From RU20A sp042610495 (GTDB taxonomy: Bacteria; Pseudomonadota; Alphaproteobacteria; Rhizobiales; Rhizobiaceae), in contig NZ_JBHGAP010000003.1 in NCBI RefSeq assembly GCF_042610495.1, forward strand, positions 201,217 through 265,216: DNA of 64,000 nt, in the 5' to 3' direction. Shown in pieces: positions 50,470 through 59,251 of this stretch (positions within the stretch are counted from its first letter, which is position 1; every line of letters starts with the position of its first letter). Below the pieces are notes generated by a model that did no database searches, had not been told where the DNA came from, and saw only the letters and a program-made list of their open reading frames with translations. Made by a program: the position numbers and the translations under genes.

Positions 50470-52581
50470 ATGAATAACGAAATTGATATCAAAAGCGTAT
50501 TCGGCATCATACGGCGGCAATTTTGGTTTATTGTCTCGGTCCTTATCGGTGTAACGGCCCTGGGCGTTGTCCTGGCCTATTCATTGACGCCGAAGTATGC
50601 TGCGACGTCGCTGGTCTTTGTTGACTCCAGTCCTCAAAACTTGCTTGACCCGCAGGCGCGGTTGACGGGCGGCGTCACGGACAATGGCCGCATCGAGAGC
50701 GAGGTGAACATCCTCGGCTCGGATGCGATCCTGCTTGATGTGGTTCGAAGCCAGAACCTGATTGCCGACAATGAATTCGGCGTGAAGCTCGGCCTTCTCG
50801 ACCGCGTGCTGGCCTACTTCCAGCTTCGTTCTCCGACGCCCGTGACGGGTGAGGTGGCCCTGGGCCGTGTCCTCCGCTCCTTCAAGAATGCCGTCGTCGT
50901 CGGACGAAACGGCCTGACCTACCTGATTTCCGTGACGGTGACGTCGCGCAATCCCGAAAAGGCCGCCCGTCTCGCGAATGCCGTGACGGACGCCTATATC
51001 CGCCAGCAGCTGGACAGCAAGGTCGCGTCCATCTCTGCCGCGCGCAACCGGCTCCAGCTTCGCGTCGAGTCCGCCAGCGCCGCCATCGCGGAAAGTGAAA
51101 AGAATTTCGACACCTATCTGTCGCAGAACATGAAGCGGCTGGAAGGCCAGGCCGGTGGCAATGTGGCTGCGCTGCGGCAGCGTCTTGACGAGATTGAACG
51201 CAACCGCGTGAGCGCCTTGGCCCGCGTCAACGCGGCAAACCAGAGCCTGCGCGAGGGCAATCTCGATCAGGTCGTTGCCCAGCTCGGCAGCGATGCGCTG
51301 GCCGAACTCGACCGGCAGCGTGCGGAAATCGCGCGCAATATTGCGGCCGATACGGCCGACAGCCAGCAGGTGACCGATCTGCGCGCCCAGCTTGAAGCGC
51401 TCGACAATCAGATCCGTCAGCAGGCACCGCAGCAGATTGCGGATCTGAAGCAGACCGTGACGCAGCAGGCCGATGACGAGGCAAACAAGATTCGCGAGCA
51501 GCTGCGCTCCGCCATCCTGAACAGCGATCTTCCGCCGGAAGTTCTTACCGAGATCTTTGCCATCCAGCAGTCGAGCGACATCAAGCGGCGTCAGTATCAG
51601 ACGCTTCTGAGCCGCCTGCAGGATCTCGAGGCGCAGATCGATCTTCAGCTGGCCGACAGCCGTATCGTGTCCTCGGCCCTGGTGCCGTCCGCCCCGTCGT
51701 CGCCGAACCGATCGCTGATCATCGCGATCTCGGGTTTCCTTGCCCTGCTGTCCGGTTTCGGTCTTGCGGTGGTCCGGGAGCACTTCATCGGCGGCTTTGT
51801 CGACGAAGGGCAGCTCGAGAGCGTGCTTCGTGCGCCGCTCGCCTCGATCTCGCCGCGCTATTCCGGCCCTGATGACCCCGATGCTCTCAGCATCGCGGAC
51901 GGAATGGTCAAGGCGCCGCTGTCCATGTATGCCGAGTCGATCCGTCGTCTGCGTGCGAGCATCGAGCACACGCAATCGGATACTGGCCGTGTGATCATGA
52001 TTTCCTCCGCCATCCCCGGCGAAGGCAAATCGACCATGGCCCTTGCGCTGGCACGCATGTATGCGCTCTCGGGCAAGAAGACGCTGCTGATCGACTGCGA
52101 TCTGCGCAAGCCCACCATGCACAAGCATGTCGGTCTGCAGCCGAATGCCGGGTTCATCGACTTCCTTCGTCGTCACGATGCCGACAACAACGGATCGCTG
52201 CCGAAGGTTCTGGTCAACGATCCCCTGTCCGACCTCATCCTCATGCTCGGCGGGCGCAGCAGCGATATCGGGACCGACGAGTTCTTCATGGACGAGCGGC
52301 TTGGTCGCGTTCTGGCAACCGCGCGCAAGCACTTCGACTACATCATCCTTGATACGCCGCCGATCGATCCCGTCGTCGATGGTCTTTACCTCGCCAGAAA
52401 CGCGGATGTCGTGTTCTTCGTGGTGAAGTGGGCAACAACCTCGCAGACCGTCGCGAAGCGTTCGCTCGAAGCGCTCAAGGACAACATCAGCGGCAATACG
52501 CAGATCTACACCGTTCTCAACCAACAGGATCTGGCAAGCTTCTCGAAGAGCAACGCCTATTCGGAATATTACAACAGCTGA
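50470..52581 (+). CDS. Polysaccharide co-polymerase / tyrosine autokinase (Wzz-BY-kinase fusion)
   Basis: This 703-residue protein is fused like rhizobial ExoP. A Wzz chain-length domain has TM1 about 14-37 and a long coiled-coil periplasmic part to about 410. TM2 (about 416-436) follows, then a cytoplasmic BY-kinase with Walker A AIPGEGKSTMALAL, Walker A' LLIDCDLRKP and Walker B YIILDTPPIDP. The C-terminal tail has a tyrosine cluster (AYSEYYNS) for autophosphorylation. It controls polymer length and export together with Wzy. Two hairpins follow the stop, facing the convergent SGNH gene. Confidence 0.92.
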   Translation: MNNEIDIKSVFGIIRRQFWFIVSVLIGVTALGVVLAYSLTPKYAATSLVFVDSSPQNLLDPQARLTGGVTDNGRIESEVNILGSDAILLDVVRSQNLIADNEFGVKLGLLDRVLAYFQLRSPTPVTGEVALGRVLRSFKNAVVVGRNGLTYLISVTVTSRNPEKAARLANAVTDAYIRQQLDSKVASISAARNRLQLRVESASAAIAESEKNFDTYLSQNMKRLEGQAGGNVAALRQRLDEIERNRVSALARVNAANQSLREGNLDQVVAQLGSDALAELDRQRAEIARNIAADTADSQQVTDLRAQLEALDNQIRQQAPQQIADLKQTVTQQADDEANKIREQLRSAILNSDLPPEVLTEIFAIQQSSDIKRRQYQTLLSRLQDLEAQIDLQLADSRIVSSALVPSAPSSPNRSLIIAISGFLALLSGFGLAVVREHFIGGFVDEGQLESVLRAPLASISPRYSGPDDPDALSIADGMVKAPLSMYAESIRRLRASIEHTQSDTGRVIMISSAIPGEGKSTMALALARMYALSGKKTLLIDCDLRKPTMHKHVGLQPNAGFIDFLRRHDADNNGSLPKVLVNDPLSDLILMLGGRSSDIGTDEFFMDERLGRVLATARKHFDYIILDTPPIDPVVDGLYLARNADVVFFVVKWATTSQTVAKRSLEALKDNISGNTQIYTVLNQQDLASFSKSNAYSEYYNS

Positions 52582-52589
52582 CAATGCAC

Positions 52590-52652
52590 GGGGCCGCCCA
52601 CTGGCGGCCCCGAGGGTTCTGCAACGCCGTGCGCTCCCAAGCGCACGGCGTT
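52590..52652 (+). terminator. Tandem hairpins between convergent genes
   Basis: Stem 1 is GGGGCCGCC with GGCGGCCCC (52590-52611), perfect, 4-base loop. Stem 2 is AACGCCGTGCGC with GCGCACGGCGTT (52623-52652), perfect, 6-base loop, followed by TCTGTTT. Stem 2 is the likely terminator of the BY-kinase gene and may also act on the opposite strand. Confidence 0.75.
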
Positions 52653-52736
52653 TCTGTTTGCGGGTTCGGGCTTGCTTGTGGTGGGCCTGACGGCGTGGCG
52701 TGGAGATATCGGGCGGCGTGACGCGCGGCTGTATCC

Positions 52737-54062
52737 TTAGGCCAGAAGCGAGAGATCGATCTTTCCGGACGCGCCCGCCTGCACATAGCCGAACTGGCTG
52801 GGATGAATTCCGTCCGCGGTCCACTTCGCCGCCGTTCCGTCGGCCTTCCAGATACCGGAGTTGCGTGCCGTCTCGAAGACGTCGGCGACATCAAAGACCG
52901 ACCGGAGCGGATGCGTTCCCGATCCTGCCCGCGTGGCGCCGGCGGTGCCGGTTGGTGCAGGCGCATCGGATACGAGTGGTGCGCCATCCCGCAGCCAGTC
53001 GTTGATGTCCTCACGCACGCCGGTATCGAAGTTCTGCGAGCGGGTCTGGTTGCCCGTTGTTGCCCAGTTGTCCGTGGATGTGGTCGAGTGGGTCAGCGTG
53101 CATTGAAAAAGCTGACCGTCCGCGCGGAAGAGCCTTGCGCGCAGCAAGGACCAGTAGACCAGCAGATCCTGCTTAATTTGTGCGGCACTTCGCCCAGCCC
53201 GCACGTCGTTCGTTCCGTGGGCTGCCACGATGTGCCTGGTGTAGGCGGCCGATTGCAGGCGCTTTCTGTAGGCCTGCAGGAAGATCGCGAGACTGTCGCC
53301 GGAGCTTCCGAGATTGATGTAGGGCATTTGCGGAGCAACCGACCGTGCGACGATGCCGATGGCATTGACGGCATCCGCGCTGTCGCCAATGCCGCGCTGG
53401 AGACTGTCGCCGACGATCAGCACCGGGTTGCCACTGGTGCGGCCGATGATGGCGGACGGCCAAAAACCGGACGACTGCGCCGTTCCGCTATGCGCCGTCA
53501 TTGTCTGATCCGTCGCCTGCGTGGTGCTGACGTTCAGCCTTTCGCCGGCGGCGCTGTTTTGTGCGGCATTCTGGAAAAGGATCGTTCCGGCCGCGTGCAG
53601 GCACCAGACATTGACCCAGAAGCCCTGGCCGCTCGGAATGGTGACAGAAGCGAAATCCGACGCCATTTGTTCGAAGTCACGGCAGAAGCCCCGTGTCTGG
53701 TCGCTGAAGCGCAGGCGCGTATAGGTTCCGGCCGGATATTCGATCGAGCAGGTGAACTGCGCACCTGCCCCGTTCGGCAGTTCGAATTTCGTAACGGCGA
53801 GATCCCAGAACCAGTTGGGCACGACGACAGCGAGTTCGGTGATCGCGCTCCTTGCGACGTGGTAGGAGCGTGACATGAACGACTTGTTGCCAGCAGCCTT
53901 GGAGTCGCTCAGCCGCGCGTTTGTGGCGACCTGTCCGTAGAACTGGTCGTTGCCGAGCGGATAGTCCATCGCGTTTGCGGGTAGGGGGTATTCCGCCGAC
54001 AGAAGGCCGAACAGGCGTGCCTGCTGCGGGCCGAGGGCGGTGAGTTCGACGGTCTTCACCAT
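52737..54062 (-). CDS. SGNH/GDSL-type hydrolase without signal peptide
   Basis: This 441-residue protein's C-terminal half is an SGNH hydrolase: block I LIVGDSLQRGIGD (Ser), block III AAHGTNDVRAG (Asn) and block V DGIHPS (Asp/His). The N-terminal part (about 1-200) looks like a beta-rich module. Such enzymes remove or transfer acetyl groups on polysaccharides. No export signal is visible, yet the gene overlaps by 7 bp the gene of a microprotein with a Tat-like signal, so co-export or an earlier fusion is conceivable. It is the last gene of the minus-strand operon. Confidence 0.75.
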   Translation of the reverse strand: MVKTVELTALGPQQARLFGLLSAEYPLPANAMDYPLGNDQFYGQVATNARLSDSKAAGNKSFMSRSYHVARSAITELAVVVPNWFWDLAVTKFELPNGAGAQFTCSIEYPAGTYTRLRFSDQTRGFCRDFEQMASDFASVTIPSGQGFWVNVWCLHAAGTILFQNAAQNSAAGERLNVSTTQATDQTMTAHSGTAQSSGFWPSAIIGRTSGNPVLIVGDSLQRGIGDSADAVNAIGIVARSVAPQMPYINLGSSGDSLAIFLQAYRKRLQSAAYTRHIVAAHGTNDVRAGRSAAQIKQDLLVYWSLLRARLFRADGQLFQCTLTHSTTSTDNWATTGNQTRSQNFDTGVREDINDWLRDGAPLVSDAPAPTGTAGATRAGSGTHPLRSVFDVADVFETARNSGIWKADGTAAKWTADGIHPSQFGYVQAGASGKIDLSLLA

Positions 54063-54307
54063 GATGAAAGCTCCACGAGAAGATAGGCGCCCTGAACGGT
54101 CACGAATTGTCCATCGCAGACCACGAAGGCGAAGCCGGGCGGCGCATCCGGACTGTCGTTGGGTGACAGGTGCGGCGCGATCAAACTTGTCGACAGTGCA
54201 ATGGCACCAGCGCTCAGCCCAAGCATGAGCAAGCCTCGCCGGTTGATGGCAAGGAAGCCTCCGGCACCGGGGGCGGTCGGGTGGTCTTCGTCTTGTGGGT
54301 TATGCAT
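54056..54307 (-). CDS. Tat-signal microprotein
   Basis: This 83-residue protein has a twin-arginine type segment NRRGLLMLGLSAGAIALSTS (about 22-41). Only about 40 residues follow, ending FVTVQGAYLLVELSSW. The stop overlaps the start of the SGNH gene (ATGGTGA, 54056-54062), implying coupled translation. I do not recognise the mature part; its short alternating strands suggest a beta hairpin. It may be a mini-subunit of the SGNH protein. The assigned start (54307) is the first ATG in the open frame. Confidence 0.55.
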   Translation of the reverse strand: MHNPQDEDHPTAPGAGGFLAINRRGLLMLGLSAGAIALSTSLIAPHLSPNDSPDAPPGFAFVVCDGQFVTVQGAYLLVELSSW

Positions 54308-54417
54308 CGGGTACAGGCGAACTCGCTCATCTCAGCCTCCTTTTTAACTGCCGAAAGGCTAAGGTCAAAACGGCGGAGGTGGAAAAAAGGGGGGTATCAG
54401 GCTGGCGTCGCCCGCAT

Positions 54418-55479
54418 CTAGCCTTCGATCCAGTTGCGGCTTTCGGCGAGCTTTTCGGCCATCTGGCGCCATTCGTCTTGTCCGAAAGCAACGGCACCGT
54501 AAATCAGGGACTCAAAAATTTCCTCGTATGGTGGCCCTTTGACGATGCCGCCCCGACCGATTTCGATGCCAACGCGTGTGCTTTTGGACGTATCGATCGT
54601 GCCGTCTTCCCGCATCTGAACAAGTTCGCGTTTCACCGTGGCGATGATGAAATTCTGAACCGCTTCGCGGTAGGGCCCCTGATCCAGGACGGCGAGATAG
54701 CGCAGCGCCATGATGGCGCCGATCATCTGGTAGCCGACATCAAACCCGCCACGCTCCGGATTGGTGCCGTCAGGCCATTGGCCTGCAATGCCTGCGTCAG
54801 CATAGGCACGGGCCGTGCTGAAAAAGCCCTGATCCCGGGTCAGCAAGGCGCTCTGCGCGAATGCCGCGGCGATGATGAAATGGCGGTGGGCGAACAGGTG
54901 CGCGGCTTGCACCCCCTGTGCGCTGATTTCAGGCCGCTTCATCCAGTCGCAGGCTGCGGACAGGGCATCCAGACGCTTGCTCGTTGCGCCTTGCGGATAG
55001 ACGATGCAGGCCCGTGCGAGCGCCTCGACGAAGAACGATGTCGAGTGGAACGCATCGTCGCATGTGAAGCCGCCGTCGCTGTCTTGGTGTTCGAGACCCC
55101 AGTCTAGCTGCCGCCAGCCCCGAACGATCCAGTTCCATTGGGAATTCACGACGCCGCGGGTAATCCAGCTTGCGCCCTCGCGTTGCTCCTCAATCCATCG
55201 GAAGCCGTCCCGATTGGCACCTGCAGGGCCCGATGTCTCGGGCAGCGGGTTGACGCGGATGCGGTAGAGCGTTCGCTTGAGAAACGGATCGCGGATCCAG
55301 TTCGGGAGATCGGAGGCCTTCCCCAGTTTTGCGTCCAGGGAGGCGAGACCATCCTTGGCCGCCGCTGCGGGCGGCCGGGAGACCAGCAGTGCGCAGATCA
55401 GGCCCAGAAACGCGCGTCGATCGATCGTCGGAAAGCCTGCAACGGCCGCCTTGCCTGTCATATCCCGAGCGCCCTTCAC
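54418..55479 (-). CDS. Tat-exported protein of unknown function, helical repeat fold
   Basis: This protein of about 353 residues has a twin-arginine signal (DRRAFLGLICALLVSRPPAA). The mature part is rich in helices with Trp/Gly turns, such as WRQLDWGLEHQDSDGGFTCD and DGTNPERGGFDVGYQMIGAI. That pattern is like alpha/alpha-toroid polysaccharide lyases or glycosidases, but no family is recognised. The GTG at 55479 overlaps the upstream stop (GTGA); the ATG at 55461 with AAGGGC upstream is an equal choice. It sits between two SGNH genes, suggesting an action on the extruded polysaccharide. Confidence 0.65.
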   Translation of the reverse strand: MKGARDMTGKAAVAGFPTIDRRAFLGLICALLVSRPPAAAAKDGLASLDAKLGKASDLPNWIRDPFLKRTLYRIRVNPLPETSGPAGANRDGFRWIEEQREGASWITRGVVNSQWNWIVRGWRQLDWGLEHQDSDGGFTCDDAFHSTSFFVEALARACIVYPQGATSKRLDALSAACDWMKRPEISAQGVQAAHLFAHRHFIIAAAFAQSALLTRDQGFFSTARAYADAGIAGQWPDGTNPERGGFDVGYQMIGAIMALRYLAVLDQGPYREAVQNFIIATVKRELVQMREDGTIDTSKSTRVGIEIGRGGIVKGPPYEEIFESLIYGAVAFGQDEWRQMAEKLAESRNWIEG

Positions 55480-56912
55480 CAGCCCTTTGCAGCAATCGCG
55501 TTTGCGACGGATTGACCGACAAGTGCGTCGCCATCATCGTTCAGGTGGATCGTATCGCTTCGAAGCGAGCGGGGAACGATATCGCGTTCAAGGTCGGCCC
55601 GATCATCCGCGCTGCCGGTATCGCCTGCCTTCAGCAGAATATCGCGGATGTCGAGGAAGCGATCCCCGTACAGTTGCTGCAGGGCCGTGTTCAGCGAGAC
55701 GATGCGCTGATAGTCCACGAGCCCCTTTGCCTCCGTTTCATAGTCACCATTGAGCACGGAGAGGACAAGGTATCGGTCATGTCCGATATGGTTCACGATC
55801 TTCGCGATATCGGAAAGCACGGTATCCTGCTCCCGGTAGTTGTTTCGCCCGGCCCAGATCACGTTGACCGCACCATTCATGATGTTGTCGGTCTCGGCGC
55901 GCTTGCCAATCTGCGTGCTGGTCTGGCCGGACATCCCGCCGTTGTAGACAATCCGTCCGGACAGGGCCTGGACGCGGGAGGGGTAATTCGTCACCGTTGC
56001 GGTCGGGTCTTTCCCCATGTTGCGGATACCCTGCGTCAGGCTGTCTCCGAAACAGGCGATCGGTCTCATGCCGGCGGCAAGGTAGTCGCGGAAACATAGC
56101 GTCAGTTCCCGCATGTCGTTCGCATCCAGGCCGGCACCGACAAAGGCGAGAGCGAATGTTTCGCTGCCGAAGCGGGCTCCGGCCCGATTGAGCAGAATTT
56201 CCTCGTTTTTGACAGCCGTCGAGGGATCGGCGGATTGGCCCACCTGCACATCGTTTTTGTAAAGCGAAAGCTGGTCTCTGGACGTGCGCGATATCGTGTA
56301 GAGACCGGGCATGATGCCGGACAAGGGTTCGCCGGTCAGCGGTTGGGCGGCATCGTTCAGATATCCGCTCGGCGCGTCGGCGGGCGCCTGGCGTGTTTTC
56401 AGCCTGAAGTTTCCGTTCAACGAGCCGAAGGCGTAATTGTTGCCGCCGTTGTCATTGATGCTGCAGAAGGCACCGAAACTTGCGGAACTCAGCGAAAACC
56501 GGACACCCTCTGCCCCTGGCATGATCCCTGTCCGGGCAAAGCCACCGACGCCATCACCTGCCAAGCCAAAGCCCGGACGCTGCACCATGTGACCTTGGAC
56601 CTTCAGGTCGAACGCACGTTGCCTGATGTTGAGGAGGGCACCCTGACGCGTCGAGGCCCTCAGATCCCAGAATGCATCCAGCTTGTTCCACAAGCCGGCC
56701 TGCTTCAAATGCGTGACGCATTTTTCAAGTGCTGCGATCTCGGCCTCCGACGGCTGTAGCCAAAGGCGCTGCAGATAGTCGCGGACATCTGCATCCGACG
56801 CCGCAGACTGGTTCATCCTTGGGCCGAATGTATAGACCGTTCCAACGGCGGCGGCCGCGACCGATACGCCGCCTGCTGCGAGAAGCGCGCGTCGCGTGAT
56901 TTTTGCCGTCAT
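55476..56912 (-). CDS. Tat-exported SGNH hydrolase
   Basis: This 478-residue protein starts with a Tat signal MTAKITRRALLAAGGVSVAA. A roughly 270-residue N-terminal region may include a beta-sandwich module. An SGNH domain then begins at IACFGDSLTQGIRNMG (Ser), with YNGGMSGQTS (Gly), AGRNNY (Asn in place of GxND) and DTIHLNDDG (Asp/His). It probably acts on acetyl groups of the polysaccharide in the periplasm. The ATG at 56912 overlaps the acyltransferase stop (ATGA), so acetyl addition and removal or relay are coupled in expression. The frame to 56978 lies inside the neighbouring gene. Confidence 0.8.
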   Translation of the reverse strand: MTAKITRRALLAAGGVSVAAAAVGTVYTFGPRMNQSAASDADVRDYLQRLWLQPSEAEIAALEKCVTHLKQAGLWNKLDAFWDLRASTRQGALLNIRQRAFDLKVQGHMVQRPGFGLAGDGVGGFARTGIMPGAEGVRFSLSSASFGAFCSINDNGGNNYAFGSLNGNFRLKTRQAPADAPSGYLNDAAQPLTGEPLSGIMPGLYTISRTSRDQLSLYKNDVQVGQSADPSTAVKNEEILLNRAGARFGSETFALAFVGAGLDANDMRELTLCFRDYLAAGMRPIACFGDSLTQGIRNMGKDPTATVTNYPSRVQALSGRIVYNGGMSGQTSTQIGKRAETDNIMNGAVNVIWAGRNNYREQDTVLSDIAKIVNHIGHDRYLVLSVLNGDYETEAKGLVDYQRIVSLNTALQQLYGDRFLDIRDILLKAGDTGSADDRADLERDIVPRSLRSDTIHLNDDGDALVGQSVANAIAAKGW

Positions 56913-57943
56913 CTGATGTGTCCTTGATGAAAATGAATATGGTCTTCGATGAAGCGCGTCAGAGTCTTGATGATCCACATCACAGCATCCGCAACCACGA
57001 GCGGTATTACCAGGGAGATCAGCGTTACAATGACGGCATTTTGGAGACCCGCGGCCTGAAGGCCATAATGGATCGTCTGATGTAGATACATGACGACAAG
57101 GGAGCGGTTGCCGATCCAGGACAGCGCACGCGACAGCCTTCCGGTCACCGTCAACATGCGGGCGGCAAGGATGAACGCGAAGCTCAGCGACAGACTTGCC
57201 ACCAGGCCGATAACCGGTAGCCCGAAATGTCCGTATTTCATGTCGATCGTCTGCGGGACGATGGCTGCGGCTATGCCAACCAGAGCAAGAGAAGTCCAGG
57301 CAGGCGACATCAAGCCATGCTGATCAGCATGGCGCAGGCCGTAGCCTGCGAGCACAAAGATGCTCGCCAGCGGCGCAACGCCGATCGCCAGAACCGCCGT
57401 GGAGACCGGGAGAGCGAGCGGCAACAGATAGGCCACGACATAGAGGAGGCCGAGCAGGAGCGGCCAGAGGCGTGTTTTGCGCGCCGTCGCCAGAACGGCC
57501 TGGGCGATCAGCATTGCGAAAAACAGGCAGGGAATGAACCAGAAAACGCTGAAGATACCACCGATCGACGAGCCGCCGGCGAGCAGTCGAAAGGCGAAGG
57601 TTTTGCATTGGCCGATCCCGAACAGGGGGATGGGACCAGCCGCGCAGCTGACGGCAAGGCTGGGCAGCCCCAGCATCACCAGAAACAGGAGATAGGGGAC
57701 ACCCAGCGCAAGACCGCGCCGCCAGGCGAAACTCGACAGGTTTTCCGGCTTGAGCGTGTAGCCTGCCAGCAGGAAAAACAGCGGCATGTGGAAGCTGTAT
57801 ATCGTATGAACCAGTGCCTGGCTGAGGCTGCTTTCCTTGTCATCGGCCAGCACATGCCCGAGGACGACGGCGATAATGCCGAGCCCCTTGGCGATATCCA
57901 ACCAATCGAACCGTGCTGCTGATTGGACTGTCGACCTGGTCAT
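56909..57943 (-). CDS. Membrane acyltransferase (OafA/acyltransferase 3 family)
   Basis: This 344-residue polytopic protein has about ten helices. The family motifs are GLGIIAVVLGHVLADD near the start (conserved His) and IYSFHMPLFFLLAGYTL. It likely carries acetyl groups across the inner membrane and adds them to the nascent polysaccharide. It follows the flippase gene by 3 bp and overlaps the SGNH gene, a pairing like known acetyltransferase-SGNH modification systems. Confidence 0.87.
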   Translation of the reverse strand: MTRSTVQSAARFDWLDIAKGLGIIAVVLGHVLADDKESSLSQALVHTIYSFHMPLFFLLAGYTLKPENLSSFAWRRGLALGVPYLLFLVMLGLPSLAVSCAAGPIPLFGIGQCKTFAFRLLAGGSSIGGIFSVFWFIPCLFFAMLIAQAVLATARKTRLWPLLLGLLYVVAYLLPLALPVSTAVLAIGVAPLASIFVLAGYGLRHADQHGLMSPAWTSLALVGIAAAIVPQTIDMKYGHFGLPVIGLVASLSLSFAFILAARMLTVTGRLSRALSWIGNRSLVVMYLHQTIHYGLQAAGLQNAVIVTLISLVIPLVVADAVMWIIKTLTRFIEDHIHFHQGHIR

Positions 57944-57946
57944 TTT

Positions 57947-59251
57947 CTAGCCTTGCTGCTTTGATCGGCGCGCGAGCAGGAAGACGGCCAGCCATGTCAC
58001 GATACAGGTGATCCCCATCCCACCGTAGCTGGCGAGCACGATTTCCTTGCCGTCGTGGAAAAGAAGAAACAAGGCAGCCTGTACGCCGACGCCACTTGCC
58101 GTGAGCAAGGTCCGCACCGACAGATAGCCGCCGCCCGACAGGGTGTCGGTTGCGACATAATTGACAGCGAAGAGAACCAGCACCGGGGCGAGATAGAACA
58201 GATAGGTCACGGACTGGGCATATTGCTGTCCCACGACCAGCGGCAGGAAACCCGCCGCCGCCATCAGGCCGGCGGCTGTCACGGCTGCCACGCCGGCGAC
58301 CAGAGGCAGTACCTTGATCCCGTAACGCAGCGCGGACCCGATGCCCTTCTTTCCCTCCTTGAAGAAGTGGGGATAGGTATAGCGAAGGACGGTCTGGATT
58401 GGCAGGATGCCGACCTGGATGAAGCGCTGAGCGGCACCGTAGAGCGCCAGGGTCGCCGGATCGACCACTGCCGACAGCACGACGCGGTCGATGTTCTGCT
58501 GGCCGGCGCGGACAAGCTGGTTGCCCATGAACCACGTCCCGTTGCGCAGCCCCTCCGGAATAATCTCCAACTTCTTCGTTGCGGGAAGACGGCTGCGGAC
58601 GACGATTTCCGCCCCGATGCCGCCCAGCAGGATGGCGAAGGAGCCGGCGAGGGCAAGGCTGCTCACATCTTTCAGCCCGAGCACGAAGTAGGCGAAGACC
58701 ACGCCCAGCAGTCGGGGTACGCCCTGGGCGATGCGAAACCAGTTGGCCATTCCGAAGCGGCGGAGCGAGATTGCAGCCTGCTCTGCGCAGACGAGCAGGC
58801 GGTAGCCAAGGAATTCGGACAGGCAAAGGAGCAGGATTGTCGTCAGGCCGATCCGGTAATCCACTGCGGCATAGGCCAGAAAGGTGAACAGCGCCATGGC
58901 AACCGGCAGCGTGTAGAGAATGGCGGCCAGCATGTGCCCGCGGGCAATGCCGAATGCGCTCTCGTCCTGCGCCGAGCGCTTGATCAGATATTCACCGGCA
59001 CCAATGCCGACCAGCTCGAAGCAGATCGGGTTCCAGCTCAGAAGTGCGATGTAGATGCCGTACTGCTCGACACCCAGAACGCGTGCGTAGAAGGCAAACA
59101 GCACGAACTGGAGCGCCGCCGGAACCAGCATGGCCGTCATGCTGAATCCGAACGAGACCAGTTTTTGGAGCTTCTGCCTGCGCGTCGTCACGGACCTGCT
59201 TTGCTCACCCGATGGCGTCTGGTCAACTGCGTCCTGGCCTGCAATCGGCAT
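57947..59251 (-). CDS. Polysaccharide flippase (Wzx-like, MOP superfamily)
   Basis: This 434-residue protein has about 12 transmembrane helices. It starts after a polar leader with KLVSFGFSMTAMLVPAALQF and contains FYARVLGVEQYGIYIALLSW, typical of oligosaccharide flippases. It would move lipid-linked repeat units to the periplasm for the Wzy-like polymerase. The start overlaps the glycosyltransferase stop by one base. Confidence 0.87.
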   Translation of the reverse strand: MPIAGQDAVDQTPSGEQSRSVTTRRQKLQKLVSFGFSMTAMLVPAALQFVLFAFYARVLGVEQYGIYIALLSWNPICFELVGIGAGEYLIKRSAQDESAFGIARGHMLAAILYTLPVAMALFTFLAYAAVDYRIGLTTILLLCLSEFLGYRLLVCAEQAAISLRRFGMANWFRIAQGVPRLLGVVFAYFVLGLKDVSSLALAGSFAILLGGIGAEIVVRSRLPATKKLEIIPEGLRNGTWFMGNQLVRAGQQNIDRVVLSAVVDPATLALYGAAQRFIQVGILPIQTVLRYTYPHFFKEGKKGIGSALRYGIKVLPLVAGVAAVTAAGLMAAAGFLPLVVGQQYAQSVTYLFYLAPVLVLFAVNYVATDTLSGGGYLSVRTLLTASGVGVQAALFLLFHDGKEIVLASYGGMGITCIVTWLAVFLLARRSKQQG

